64,000 bases of DNA from Zygaena filipendulae (taxonomy: Eukaryota; Arthropoda; Insecta; Lepidoptera; Zygaenidae): NCBI GenBank assembly GCA_907165275.2, contig OU015669.1:2936501-3000500 (forward strand), in the 5' to 3' direction. Numbering within the stretch: the first letter of the stretch is position 1; each line of letters begins with the position of its first letter. The position numbers and the translations under genes were made by a program. The notes below the pieces were generated by a model that was not told where the DNA came from, searched no databases, and saw only the letters and a list, made by a program, of their open reading frames with translations. Below are positions 1 through 10,110 of this stretch, piece after piece.

Positions 1-1186
1 AAGAAGAACGTTTACAAACATTAATTTGTCGCACAACATGTTGATAGTTCAATAAATATTGACGTTTCGCTGAAATTCATGACGTTTTATCTCTATCACT
101 TGTATCTGGCACATACAGCGTTGTTATGGTTCCATCTGCGATATTGGTCACAAATCTATATTGTTTGTATACGTACCTACTTAAGGCGTAGTGACTGTCT
201 GACTGAAATAATTTATCACTTACCTACATTTCTTTACGTTAATGATTGTTTTAGTGCGTGATGATAGTTTTGTGTGCGGAAGTCACCCGGCGATACTGGT
301 TTTCGTCTATTTTAAAATGATGTCCCTTCTATCTGTTATTTTCTGTTCTGTGGTTTCTTGCTAATCCATTTTTGTATCTGATTTCTCAGAATGTGTAAGT
401 AATTTAATACATCATGTAGGTATTTTGGTTCGTTCAATCATAACATTAGCTAGCATAAGGTTTCAGTTATGTAATTTTCTACTACACTACGTATCGAGTT
501 TCATCTAATGAAATTTTGTTTGCGGATTCGTTGTGAACGGATTTAATCTCGAAAAAAGTCAAGTAAAGCCTTTCATGTACTAGGAAAAGCAGGAATTCCA
601 AATTAGTTTTTATTAACTCATAAAATATGAAGTGAAGAAAAAGACAAATTAGTGCGTGGTATATAATTTTTTTTTTGTGCCAAGTGTCTTCAATTGTCTT
701 TTTTTTCTTACTAGGCATAGATTATTAGTCTACATTGTCATCGTAGATCGAATTTTCATGCGCTTTATCTATGTTTATTTTCATAAATTTGAAAAAGCAA
801 ATCTAAATTACGACTAATTAGAATTTTGATTTTCATAACCCGGAAAATAACCAATTCACGGCTTGTCGACTTTTCACTTCAAGGGGACAATATGTAAAGT
901 CACTGTTACAAGCATTATGGCTGTTAAGTTTACAAAGAAGTAAGACGAAAAGTATCTACGACATGGAGTCGCCTTAAGCAATTTTTATGATCCGCCCTCG
1001 TAAACCGCTACATTTCCACGTCGCAAATCTTCCCAAGTGCTCCGGATCTTACGTGGCGATATTAAAGTAATAATATAGGAGAGTACACATTAAACACATC
1101 ATATTGCCTGTCTTGCACCTCTTGATGGGGCCACTTTTCTTACACCGGAAACTTCCTCTTCCTACGCAAGAAAAGTGTTGTCGACT
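1..1186. other. Unassigned flank of the first LINE
   Basis: No coding frame longer than about 80 codons resembles a known protein, and no repeat boundary is clear. The stretch at 990-1165 is less AT-rich than its surroundings and could be an old repeat or a regulatory segment; nothing in it decides. Confidence 0.4.
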
Positions 1187-4075
1187 TTTTTTTTTTTTTT
1201 TTTTTTTTATAAAAGATTTGAGTGCGTTTGACCACGATCTCGCCTGATGGTAAGCGACGATGTGGTCTAAGGTGGAGCACGCAAACTCAAATAATGCCTA
1301 TTTACTCTTGCCTTGAAAATCCCTATATTATATGAATCGGGGAACAAAGATGCAGGAAGGGAATTCCATTCCCTGGCGGTTCGCATAATGAAGGATGAAG
1401 CGAACCGAGAGGTGCGATGAGGTGGAATATCGACCACATACGGGTGGAATCCCTGCCCACGCCTCGTCGTCCGATGGTGGAAAGGTGCAGACGGAATTAA
1501 CTCATGCAATTCCTGCGCACACTCTCCGAAATGTAACCTGTAAAAAACGCACAGACTCGCAACCAGACGGCGATGTTCGAGGCTCTGAAGCTGTTTAGTT
1601 GTGAGTGCCTCATCGCCTATAAGTCTTCTGGCGCGTCTGTCGATAGCTTCCAGGGCTTCAAGCTGATACCGGGCGGATCCATCCCAGAGGTGGGAGCAGT
1701 ACTCCATGCAGGAGCGAACTTGAGCTGAGTAGAGATTCAGCAACTGGCCCGGAGTGAAGTAGTAGCGAACCTTGGAAAGGATGCCCAATTTTTTCGATGC
1801 AGTTTTAGCCCTGGACTCTATGTAGTTCCCAAAGTTCAGGTCTGATGACAAGTCCACACCAAGGAGTTGAAGATGTCGAGTTACTGGTACAGGTACATTC
1901 CGGAAAGTAGGAGCCAAGTTGAACGGGCTCTTCTTGGCGGAGAAAAGACACGCCTGGGTCTTAGTGGCATTAAAATTGACAAGGTTGGCATCACCCCAGT
2001 CAGACACTGCCTGTAGGGTTGAGTTGGTGCGTTCAACCATTGTCAATCTTAGGTCGTCTGTCTCAGATTTTTTAGCCTTTGCGCTGGAGAAGTATCTCTC
2101 CGTAACCGTGCTGTCATCTGCATACCCAAATAAACCAGGCCTGAGCAGATCGTTGATATGCAGCAGGAATAATGTTGCGGAGAGAACAGAGCCCTGAGGT
2201 ACCCCGGCATTGATAGCTAATAGATCAGACGAGCAGCCGTCAACAACTACTCGAATTGATCGTTCCCTTAGGAAATCAGAAATCCAAGCACAAAGACTAG
2301 CTGGAATACCATAAGCAGGAAGCTTCGCTATAAGGCCATCGTGCCAAACCCTGTCAAAAGCCTTCGAGATGTCTAGTGAGACAGCAAGTGCCTCACCGTA
2401 TTTCTCAAGGGCCTCGCCCCAAAGGTGTGTAGCATACACTAGAAGATCTCCAGTAGACCGACGCTGGCGAAACCCGTACTGTCGATCACTAAGGAGGTCA
2501 TTGTCTTCGAGGTATGCCAGTAAGCGATTATTGATTACACGTTCAATGACCTTGCAAAGGATGGAAGTGATCGCAATTGGGCGGTAGTTGGCAGGGTCAG
2601 CACGACTACCCTTTTTTGGTACGGGTTGTACATTAGCTATCTTCCAAGCTTTAGGCACTTTTCCAGTCCGAAACGACAGACGAAACAGGCGTGTCAGAAC
2701 AGGAGACAACTCGGCAGCACAGTTCCTCAGCACAATGGCAGGAATACCATCTGGACCACTGGCTTTATTCACATCTAGATTGCGTAGAGTCTTAAGTACT
2801 TCCTTTTGGTGAATACGAATATCAGACATTTTGCATTCACAAGGAGGCAACTGAGGTGGTGTTTTATTGCTTGCATCTAGATGAGAATTAGCGGCAAACA
2901 AAGATGCAAATAAGTTGGCCTTTTCAACAGCGGTATGTGCCAGTGTGCCGTCCGGTTTCTGCAGAGGAGGGAGTGAGGAGCGACAGAAGTTCGCCTCAAC
3001 GCACTTTGCTAGCGACCAAAACTCTTTACTCCCAGAAGGGTACGAGGCGAGTTTAGCGCCCACGCGGGTGACGTGGTTGAAGCGGGCCTTCTTCATCGCT
3101 TTTTTGCAGGACTTGGCTGCCTTGTTAAGGGCTTTCTTCTTTTTCCGCGTGTCCGGAGCTTTGCGCTTTCTAGCATCAACCCAAGCTTCATATGCCGACT
3201 GCTTGATTGCCTCGGCCTTCAAGCAATCAGAACCAAACCAGGGTTGAGCTCTAAGACCTGTTGGTCGGTCAGAAAATGGGATGTAATATTCCATCGCCTG
3301 GCCAATAACCTCGGCAATGGCCGACGCGCAGCTCGACGGATCGCCAGAAGAAAAGCATACCTGCAGCCAAGGATAAGACGCCAGAAAATGCCGCATCTCA
3401 TCCCAATCTGCTGACTTGTATCGCCACACTCGTCTAATGCCTCTGGGGCTGGAGTCGGGTGGGGGACACAATAGTACGGATTTTACCAGACAATGGTCAG
3501 AACTGCCAAGAGGGGCCGAGACTGACACTTGGTATCGGTCTGGTTCAGTCGTCAGCAGAAGGTCCAAACAATTGGCCGTGTGGTTCTCAACGTCAGGTAT
3601 TCGAGTTGCTTGGTCAACCAGCTGGGAAAGGTTCAAGGACAAGGCAAGCTTGTACGCCTCTCTACCAGCGTGGTCCGTTTTCTGGTATGGGAACAACCAC
3701 TGTTCGTGGTGGGCATTAAAGTCCCCCAGAAAAACGATTTGAGCAGTCGGATACCTTTGTTGAGCCACATCGGCAGCCTCACTCAGATGATCAAACAACC
3801 GAGTTGTCTCCTGATCTCCGCTGTGCGATCTGTAGACACCCACATAAACAATTTTTTCAGTGCCAGTGTCTACGAGCACCCATATTGATGAAGAAGAGGG
3901 ATCCTCTAGGTTACGGAGACGCTTGCAACAGATATCGTCGCGCACATAGAAACAAACCCCTGCTCTAGAACGAAAGTTGTGCTCCAAGGTGTAGCCTGGG
4001 TAGTTCAGGTAAGAAGTATCAGCAGGGGTTGTAATTTGCGTCTCCGTAAGCAAGAGCAGATGCGGCCTAGCAGTC
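1187..4075 (-). mobile_element. 5'-truncated non-LTR retrotransposon (Jockey/CR1-like)
   Basis: The element lies on the minus strand. Its 3' end is a poly(A) tail seen as a run of about 20 T at 1189-1208. A short 3' UTR of about 60 bp separates the tail from the ORF stop. The 5' end is lost: at about 4075 the open frame breaks off inside the start of the endonuclease domain and meets an A-rich, duplicated AACAAGCTT sequence (4076-4113). I found no target-site duplication. 5' truncation is the normal outcome of target-primed reverse transcription. Confidence 0.9.
1267..4053 (-). CDS. LINE ORF2: AP endonuclease plus reverse transcriptase
   Basis: A 928-residue frame from the first ATG, with no internal stop. 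Residues 1-190 are an apurinic-type endonuclease, with GDFNAHH at 110-116 and the SSDH motif at 184-187. The reverse transcriptase spans about 430-700: KASGPDG (430-436), NYRPI, DISKAFDR (561-568), GVPQGS (618-623) and the catalytic YADD (644-647). A C-terminal region typical of Jockey/CR1-like insect LINEs follows. The frame stays open for about seven codons upstream of this ATG, so the ATG is probably internal to the original ORF2 and the true N-terminus is gone. With no ORF1 and no promoter it is presumably not autonomous. The clade was judged from motifs, not from a tree. Confidence 0.88.
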   Translation of the reverse strand: MLTETQITTPADTSYLNYPGYTLEHNFRSRAGVCFYVRDDICCKRLRNLEDPSSSSIWVLVDTGTEKIVYVGVYRSHSGDQETTRLFDHLSEAADVAQQRYPTAQIVFLGDFNAHHEQWLFPYQKTDHAGREAYKLALSLNLSQLVDQATRIPDVENHTANCLDLLLTTEPDRYQVSVSAPLGSSDHCLVKSVLLCPPPDSSPRGIRRVWRYKSADWDEMRHFLASYPWLQVCFSSGDPSSCASAIAEVIGQAMEYYIPFSDRPTGLRAQPWFGSDCLKAEAIKQSAYEAWVDARKRKAPDTRKKKKALNKAAKSCKKAMKKARFNHVTRVGAKLASYPSGSKEFWSLAKCVEANFCRSSLPPLQKPDGTLAHTAVEKANLFASLFAANSHLDASNKTPPQLPPCECKMSDIRIHQKEVLKTLRNLDVNKASGPDGIPAIVLRNCAAELSPVLTRLFRLSFRTGKVPKAWKIANVQPVPKKGSRADPANYRPIAITSILCKVIERVINNRLLAYLEDNDLLSDRQYGFRQRRSTGDLLVYATHLWGEALEKYGEALAVSLDISKAFDRVWHDGLIAKLPAYGIPASLCAWISDFLRERSIRVVVDGCSSDLLAINAGVPQGSVLSATLFLLHINDLLRPGLFGYADDSTVTERYFSSAKAKKSETDDLRLTMVERTNSTLQAVSDWGDANLVNFNATKTQACLFSAKKSPFNLAPTFRNVPVPVTRHLQLLGVDLSSDLNFGNYIESRAKTASKKLGILSKVRYYFTPGQLLNLYSAQVRSCMEYCSHLWDGSARYQLEALEAIDRRARRLIGDEALTTKQLQSLEHRRLVASLCVFYRLHFGECAQELHELIPSAPFHHRTTRRGQGFHPYVVDIPPHRTSRFASSFIMRTAREWNSLPASLFPDSYNIGIFKARVNRHYLSLRAPP

Positions 4076-4113
4076 TAAAAAAAACAAGCTTGTCTTCTAA
4101 AAAAAACAAGCTT
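4076..4113. repeat. Short tandem duplication at the LINE 5' break
   Basis: Two near-identical copies of a roughly 20-bp unit (CTAAAAAAAACAAGCTT core) lie at the truncated 5' end of the LINE. They may be filler made on integration, or a later slippage duplication. Confidence 0.5.
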
Positions 4114-4766
4114 TTATAATGGTATAATACGTGATGTTGGAAATTTGGTCTTGTGGAGCAAAGGAGCGCACTTAAGAAAAACAAACAGGCACGTTGGTGT
4201 GTTTATGTTTTTGTAAGGTTTCATTAAAATTAATTCATTCGGTTGATGATTTGAAGTGGATAACAAAACTTTTTCAAGTACTTCAGTTAAAAACTAAGAT
4301 TAATATTAAACGAGGTACCTTATTGAAGATGGCTGTTCAGTGTTCAGTGTCCGATTTTCTGTCCCGAACCATTTGGGGAAATCTTTCGACACATACAGTC
4401 AAAGAATTTTCAGTAACTATTTGTTGTATCAAAATTTACGTCGATAAAGTACATTTGAGTTTTTCATGACATTGGCAGAAAACGCTGTATATAAAAATTT
4501 ACGACACCTGTAGGTATATTTATTTCGGCAAATGAATGGACAATAATAATATAATAATAATTAAATAATGCTTGAACATTTTTACACATCGCCATCTGAT
4601 CCCAAACCAAGCAGAGCTTGTGTGTAATAGCTTCTGATGAAGCTTCTAATACATACTTATATATAGTTTAGACACTTTTTGTTTTTAAATACATACTAAC
4701 ATGTATGGACTTCAAACATCTAGAGTCAGGGTAAAAAAATAATATGTTCATCATCATATAATATGA
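4114..4766. other. No feature recognised
   Basis: AT-rich DNA with a 91-codon frame (4194-4469) that resembles no family I know and has ordinary background composition. I do not call it a gene. Confidence 0.4.
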
Positions 4767-4986
4767 CAGTGAGTTTGTTTGTTTGTTACGCCGTTAGTTT
4801 CATCCGCGTTAATTTCGGAGTTCCCGCGAGAATCCCTGGTTAAAAAGTAGTCTTTAAGTAGTCCTTAAAGTCCTTATGTCCTTCTCTGTACCCCTGACAA
4901 TGTGTGCAAAACTTCATGGTGATCGGTTGAGCCGTTAAGGTGTGAAAGCGTAACAAACAAATAAACAAACTCAGAAATTTCATCCG
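4767..4986 (+). repeat. SINE-like repeat S1, rearranged copy
   Basis: The copy carries the S1 core (TCTGTACCCCTGACAA, GGTTGAGCCGTTAAGG, GCGTAACAAACAAA). Its first 25 bases (AGTTTGTTTGTTTGTTACGCC) belong to the opposite orientation, so a reverse fragment is fused to a forward one. This suggests an inversion or a fold-back join. Confidence 0.65.
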
Positions 4987-5026
4987 TCTAAAAACTTGAA
5001 TATATTGTATTCAATATATTTATATA

Positions 5027-5168
5027 CTAGCTGTGCCCCGCGGTTTCGCCCGCGGTAATTTCGGAGTTCGGACAACTTGCATGCCAAATTTAAACCAAAT
5101 CCGTTCAGCTGTTTTTGCGTGATTGAGTAACAAACATCCACACTTTCACATTTATAGTATTAGTAGGA
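5027..5168 (+). repeat. SINE-like repeat S1, internally deleted
   Basis: It begins CTAGCTGTGCCCCGCGG and ends in ATTTATAGTATTAGTAGG. The middle (GGGATAAAAAGT..TGTACCCC) is missing. The tail variant reads CGTTCAGCTGTTTTTGCG. Confidence 0.7.
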
Positions 5169-5749
5169 AGTAGGATATATGTATATAATATATATATGTA
5201 ATATATGTATATGGTAGTGAAAGTCATAAAACTTGCGAAATCGAAATAACGCGCCATATTTTGGTGCCTGCACCTCATTTATATCTTACATACGCGGTGA
5301 TAAATTACTGTAAACAAAATACGGTTAATTAAATTAATTACGGTATAATTATCCGTACACAAATAATTAGACAGGTTTTATCGTTGTTTATAAAATATTG
5401 TGTCGTAACTTATTTATTATATGGTTAATCGAAACGCACTGGAGTCTTGATTAACTTATAATTAAAAGTTCGTAAACAATTATTGATGGGTTTACTTAGC
5501 TGTTCCTTGCAATTATATCCGCAAATTCGGTATACCCTCGGGAACTACTGGATGAAAATAGTTTCTTACCTTACCATAAATTAACTAGATACCTGCTTTT
5601 CAACTTCTAATGGAGTCAAGTAGTTATCAAAGTTTCTTAATAAGTTGATTAGTCAATCAGAATAATCAGTGAATGGTATTATACTTATACACGCTTACTA
5701 TAGCTTTTGACTGCCGGCTTCACTCTCATTATTCATCAATAAATTTTTT

Positions 5750-5925
5750 ACATTGTTTGTTTGTTCGTATGTGGTACTTTTACGACTTCACGGCTTTACC
5801 GATCATTGTGAAATTTTGCATGCACTTTGTCAGGGGTACAGAAAAGGACATAGGGTACTTTTTATCCCGGAATTCTTGTGAAAACTCCGAAATTAACGCG
5901 AGTGAACTAGCAGGAATCAGCTAGT
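5750..5925 (-). repeat. SINE-like repeat S1
   Basis: Reverse orientation: GTTTGTTTGTTCG, then GTCAGGGGTACAGAAAAGG and GGGTACTTTTTATCCCGG, ending in CAGCTAGTA. Confidence 0.7.
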
Positions 5926-6146
5926 ACACTTTGATGTATAGCACTGGGTGGACACCTAAATTGCTTAGCTACTTTCGATGCCTACTGTATTACCCAGCAT
6001 CAAACTAGTCCCTTTTTAGCATATAAATTATGGTAACCACAAAAAGGTACCCAAAACGCTGTTCGCACAAACTCGCGGGGTGTATTGTTGAGGTCTAGCT
6101 GCGTTGCTCCTTGGGTCCTGGGTGTACCATCAGCACCACAAATATA

Positions 6147-7702
6147 CACACATCAAAAGTGTCTAGGGATCAAGCATTTTTATGCGGATTTCTTGAGATT
6201 GAGATGTGGCTTTGTAATAAATTTATGATTTTATAAATTTATATGGAGCCTTTTTGGTGCATTACATAATTTGAATCAGGAACTGTCAATCAAATTCGAG
6301 TAAAAGATGAAAATCAGCTGTCAATATTTTCCCTATAAAAACATACAACGCATTGAAGACATTATTAGTGCTACTGTTTCCCTACTACTGATTAAAACCA
6401 ACGTTATTATGGAGCGGCGACGTCATTTAAGCAGGGAAAAAATGCTCAGAGCCGTGGGAATGATAGAAGCTGGTTCCCGGCAACGTACTGTGGCTTTAGC
6501 TCTGAATACAAGTCAGAGTGTTATCAGTCGACTTTGGACACGTTACCGAAGCACTGGTACCGTGGCTGAGCGCCATGGAGGACGGTATCGCTGCACCACA
6601 CGGAGACAAGACCGATACATTCAAATCTTAACTCGAAGAGCTCCAACAATAACCGCCATGATGTTAGCCGTGAGGCTTCATCACTCTTCAGGGAACTTAA
6701 TTAGCGACCAAACAGTCAGAAACCGCTTGCATGAAGTGAACCTTCATTCCCGAAGACCGCTACGGGTACCACCTATAGCAATGCACAATCGTAGGATTCG
6801 ATATCAATGGGCTCTTGAACACAGAAATTGGGCAGAAGAACAATGGCGTTTCGTGTGCTTTTCTGATGAGTCTCGTTTTGGTATGAGACCGGATACAAGA
6901 CGTATACGACACTAGAGAACCCCTGGACGCCAACAGCGATTAAAATCCTGCCAGGAAGTCCATCCTTATAGTGGTGGAACCATCATGGTATGGGCGGGTA
7001 TTTGGATCGGCGGAAGAACTGAGTTGATTTGGATCAGAGGCAACCTCAACGCTCAAATTTATGCTGAGACGATTGTATCAGACGTCATCGTTCCTCTACA
7101 AGTGCAAATCGGTCCCTTATTTCAGTTAATGCATGATAATGCACGACCGCACACCGCAAGAGTTGTAAGACAGACTCTCGCCGCAGCTAACATCAATGTC
7201 CTGCCCTGGCCTGCTCAGTCGCCAGACTTGAACCCGATTGAGCATGCATGGGATATGCTACAGAGAAGAGCTCTGCTGAATATGGAGGGTATCCAGTCGC
7301 AAGAAGACCTTTTTTGTTGTTGCAACGAACATGGGCGGCCATTCCACAGCGTGATTTGGATGAACTCATTTTGAGTATGCCAAACCGATGTTCTTGTGTT
7401 GTTAGTGTTCGCGGTAGAAACACGGATTGTTAATTGTTTAAGTTACCCAATAAAATTTTAAAGAAAACTGTTATTTCAGTCTTTTTTTCGAACTTTAATG
7501 TTAGTGGTTCAAATGTCAAAAATCCCTTTATTAGGAAAATGGCAAATTTCTTTATTAATGCAAAGGTGATTTGGTTTATCGTTACTGTGACAAACGAAAA
7601 CACTTTATTTGATGAATCCTTAAAGAAAATTTTAATTAATATCAATCAGGAGACAAGTTATTGCAAAAATATATGTTGATCCCTAGACACTTTTGATGTG
7701 TG
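6147..7702 (+). mobile_element. Complete Tc1-like DNA transposon (inactive)
   Basis: The element is 1556 bp with inverted ends of 27 bp that match exactly (CACACATCAAAAGTGTCTAG and onward at 6147-6173, and its reverse complement at 7676-7702). It is flanked by the target dinucleotide TA at 6145-6146 and 7703-7704. Its single gene is a transposase with one nonsense codon and one frameshift. The perfect ends and few lesions point to a fairly recent insertion. Autonomous movement is not expected, but the ends look usable by a related transposase. Confidence 0.93.
6409..7433 (+). pseudogene. Tc1-like transposase, DD34E type, two lesions
   Basis: The start is ATG at 6409 (MERRRHLSREK), chosen because family members begin with a similar basic helix-turn-helix region; an upstream in-frame ATG at 6307 adds 34 unrelated residues. 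The N-terminal paired-type HTH domains (about residues 10-110) bind the inverted ends. The catalytic motifs are SDES, HDNARPH and NPIEHAWD, with 34 residues between the second D and the E. Lesion one is an in-frame TAG at 6913-6915. Lesion two is a +/-1 shift near 7310, in a T-rich run; the C-terminus (ending RGRNTDC) continues in another frame to 7433. An intact protein would be about 340 residues. Confidence 0.92.
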
Positions 7703-7704
7703 TA

Positions 7705-7899
7705 TGTATAATCACTTTGACGGTGGTTAAATCTTATTGCAACTGTGATAAAGTTCAACGACTTGACAACCTGATTGACGCAGTACCTAGGTCACCATGC
7801 CCATTGCCCACCCAAGGCTAATTAAGGGGTTCCGACGATTTGGGAATTTTTTATAGTAAATCGTTTATTTGCTTTCGGAAAGCAATATTTTATATAATA
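7705..7899. other. Possible decayed M5 MITE piece
   Basis: The segment at 7711-7780 shares the TCTTATTGCAA..AAAGTTCAACGA core of the M5 family (see 25055, 39323, 57050), but its ends are not recognisable. Confidence 0.35.
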
Positions 7900-8157
7900 C
7901 TAGCTGTCCCCCGCGATTTCATCCGCGGTAATTTCGTAGTTCCCGCGGTAATTCCGGGAAAAAACTGTTGTAGTTTACGGTGATAAGCAGTTCCCGGCAT
8001 TAATTCCGGAGTTCCCGCGGGAATTACGGGATAAAACTATCCTATCTTTTAAGTTGGACCATTTTATGAATGGTTACAAAATTTTATCAAAATCCGTTCA
8101 GTAGTTTCGGAGTCCACCGCGGATAAACAACGTGACACGTGATTTATATATATTAGA
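7900..8157 (+). repeat. SINE-like repeat S3, first unit of a dimer
   Basis: It starts CTAGCTGTCCCCCGCG and ends in the S3 tail (GTTCAGTAGTTTCGGAGTCC, AACGTGACACGTGATTTAT). It carries an extra internal repeat of the GAGTTCCCGCGG block. It is joined head to tail to the next unit. Confidence 0.75.
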
Positions 8158-8389
8158 CTAGCTGTCCCCCGCGATTTCATCCGCGGTAATTTCGGAGTTC
8201 CCGCGGAGGTTGCGGGAAAAAAGTACTCTATGTCCTTTAGTTCCCGAGGGAATTCCGGGATAAAAACTATCCTATCTTTTAAGTTGGACCATATTATAAA
8301 TGGTTGCAAAATTTTATCAAAATCCGTTCAGTAGTTTCGGAGTCCATCGCGGAAAAACAACGTGACACGTGATTTATATATATATTAGA
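8158..8389 (+). repeat. SINE-like repeat S3, second unit of a dimer
   Basis: This unit begins CTAGCTGTCCCCCGCG immediately after the TATATATTAGA end of the first. It shares the S3 tail with the first unit and with the reverse-oriented dimer at 52631-53092. Confidence 0.75.
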
Positions 8390-8857
8390 TTAGATAAGAT
8401 ATAGTGATACTATAAGATATAATATTATGTAGTATAATATACGTTTGCTTGGTTTCTATGACAAAAGCCTGCTTAGTGTGGGATGAAGTAGATCTGTGTG
8501 TTGTGAAGTATGTATATTATTGTTATTACGACGACAAAAGTACTTACGTATTTTCGTTGCTGATTGTACCTGCCGCAGTGGTTTATTATAGGCTTTTCGA
8601 AGGTTTTGCGGGATCCTGTTTCAGACAGACACGGGTTTATTACCTGACCGTCGTCGGGCTCGGGCAGTTCGTCGGATCACGGCTTAGATTATTGCTTTGA
8701 TCAGCTTACTATTCAAATAATCTAAGCTCACAGCGAATTTCTAATCAAATCCTAAAACAATTAGGTACGAAGAATAAAAAATAACTCTCAAAGGAGTCTC
8801 GTCGCCGATTTAGATAAAAAGTTAAGGCCTGAGTCACGCTCATTGCTTTATTAGGAA
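8390..8857. other. No feature recognised
   Basis: An 83-codon frame (8449-8700) shows no known domain. No clear repeat boundaries. Confidence 0.35.
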
Positions 8858-9272
8858 CTAGGTGTCCCTCGCGGCTTCACCCGTAGCAATTTCGGAGTTC
8901 CCGCGGGAATTTCGGGATAAAAAGTACTCTATCCGCCGCACTCAGAGTCGACTTTAATGATTACTTAGTTAAGTATAGATTTTTAAACAAAACTGCCGCA
9001 ATCAGACCAGTTTAATAAATTAATGTTAATTGGCATTTAACTAATTAAGTTACATATCATTAAATGCCAATTAACATTAATTTACTGAACGTCTCTGATT
9101 GCGGCAATTTTGTTTTAAAAATCTATACTTAACTAAGTAATCATTAAAGTCGACTCTGAGTGCGGCCGTATGTCCTTATCTGTACCCCTGACAACGTGCA
9201 TTGCATGCAAAGTTTTATGATGATTGGTTGAGCTGTTTAGGCATGAAAGCGTAACAAAGCAAACAAACTTCT
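8858..9272 (+). repeat. SINE-like repeat S1 split by a MITE
   Basis: The halves 8858-8932 and 9169-9272 join exactly into a normal S1 sequence (AAAGTACTCTATGTCCTTATC) once the M1 MITE and one copy of TAT are removed. This gives an empty-site reading inside the same locus. Confidence 0.85.
8933..9168. mobile_element. M1 palindromic MITE, copy 1 (PIF/Harbinger-like)
   Basis: A 236-bp, almost perfect palindrome. The ends read CSGCCGCACTCAGAGTCGAC on both sides, and the arms continue through AATGATTACTTAGTTAAG and TTAATGTTAATTGGCATTTA. It is flanked by a 3-bp duplication TAT (8930-8932, 9169-9171). There is no coding capacity. A 3-bp duplication centred on T and A fits PIF/Harbinger elements, which usually take TWA, so the superfamily is an inference. 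Confidence 0.85.
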
Positions 9273-10110
9273 GATTGGATTTGTACAGTGTACATTTTTA
9301 CTGTCATTACATGTACTTACCTATTCAGGTAAAACTGCTCGTACTCTACACACTTCAGCTATTGATCAATGTAATTATTTCTTAGTAGAACAGGTTTTGA
9401 CATAAGAGGTTAGGTAACAAAGAGAAAAACTGGAGAAAAAATAAAGAAAACGAATATTGTGTTCAACAAAACCTTCTTCATTAAGATTTCACACAGGCAC
9501 TGGGGTAATGGATAGGCCTCAGTCCGTTGTAGTTGCTCCTTGTGAATTAAAGAATCAACATTACGTATTCCATACGAAGCTTCTGAGAAACGTCTAAATT
9601 ATTTGTGGCGTTTTTTTTTCATCAGGTCATTCTAGAGCCGTTCCCAAAGATCATAATAAACTATTGTCAAAGATTTTATTTAAAAAGAAATCGATAAAAA
9701 GAAATATTAAAAAGTGTAATTATTCATATTTTAAGGGTGCGTACAGATTATGTAACATGTTATATAACCCGTCCACACGTTATGTAACCTTGTTATTCAA
9801 CATTGCGTCATAAAACAATACTGTATACATTAGAATAACAATGCAATATAACAATGTTATGTAACCATTGTCGTGCTATCCACATGTCATCGGTGAGAGG
9901 ACGTTTTCCTAGCTGCGGCAACGACTGGTGTACTTTTAAATAACAAAATTAAAAGAAAAAAAGCTAACGTAAATAATTTATGTTACATGTTATTATAACA
10001 ATAAAAAAGAAAAAAAAGAAAACTAACGAGACTACTTTATATTACACGTTATTATAACATTCAGTGTCCACATAATCTGAAACATGTTATATAACAATGT
10101 TGTATAACAG

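Noticed and set aside
3219..3888. Several plus-strand frames of 60-119 codons inside the LINE
   Set aside because: They are antisense shadows of the 928-codon LINE ORF.
7900..8389. CRISPR-like array from repeated CCGCGG/GAGTTCCCGCGG blocks
   Set aside because: The units are about 230 bp SINE-like repeats without regular short spacers, in a eukaryotic context.
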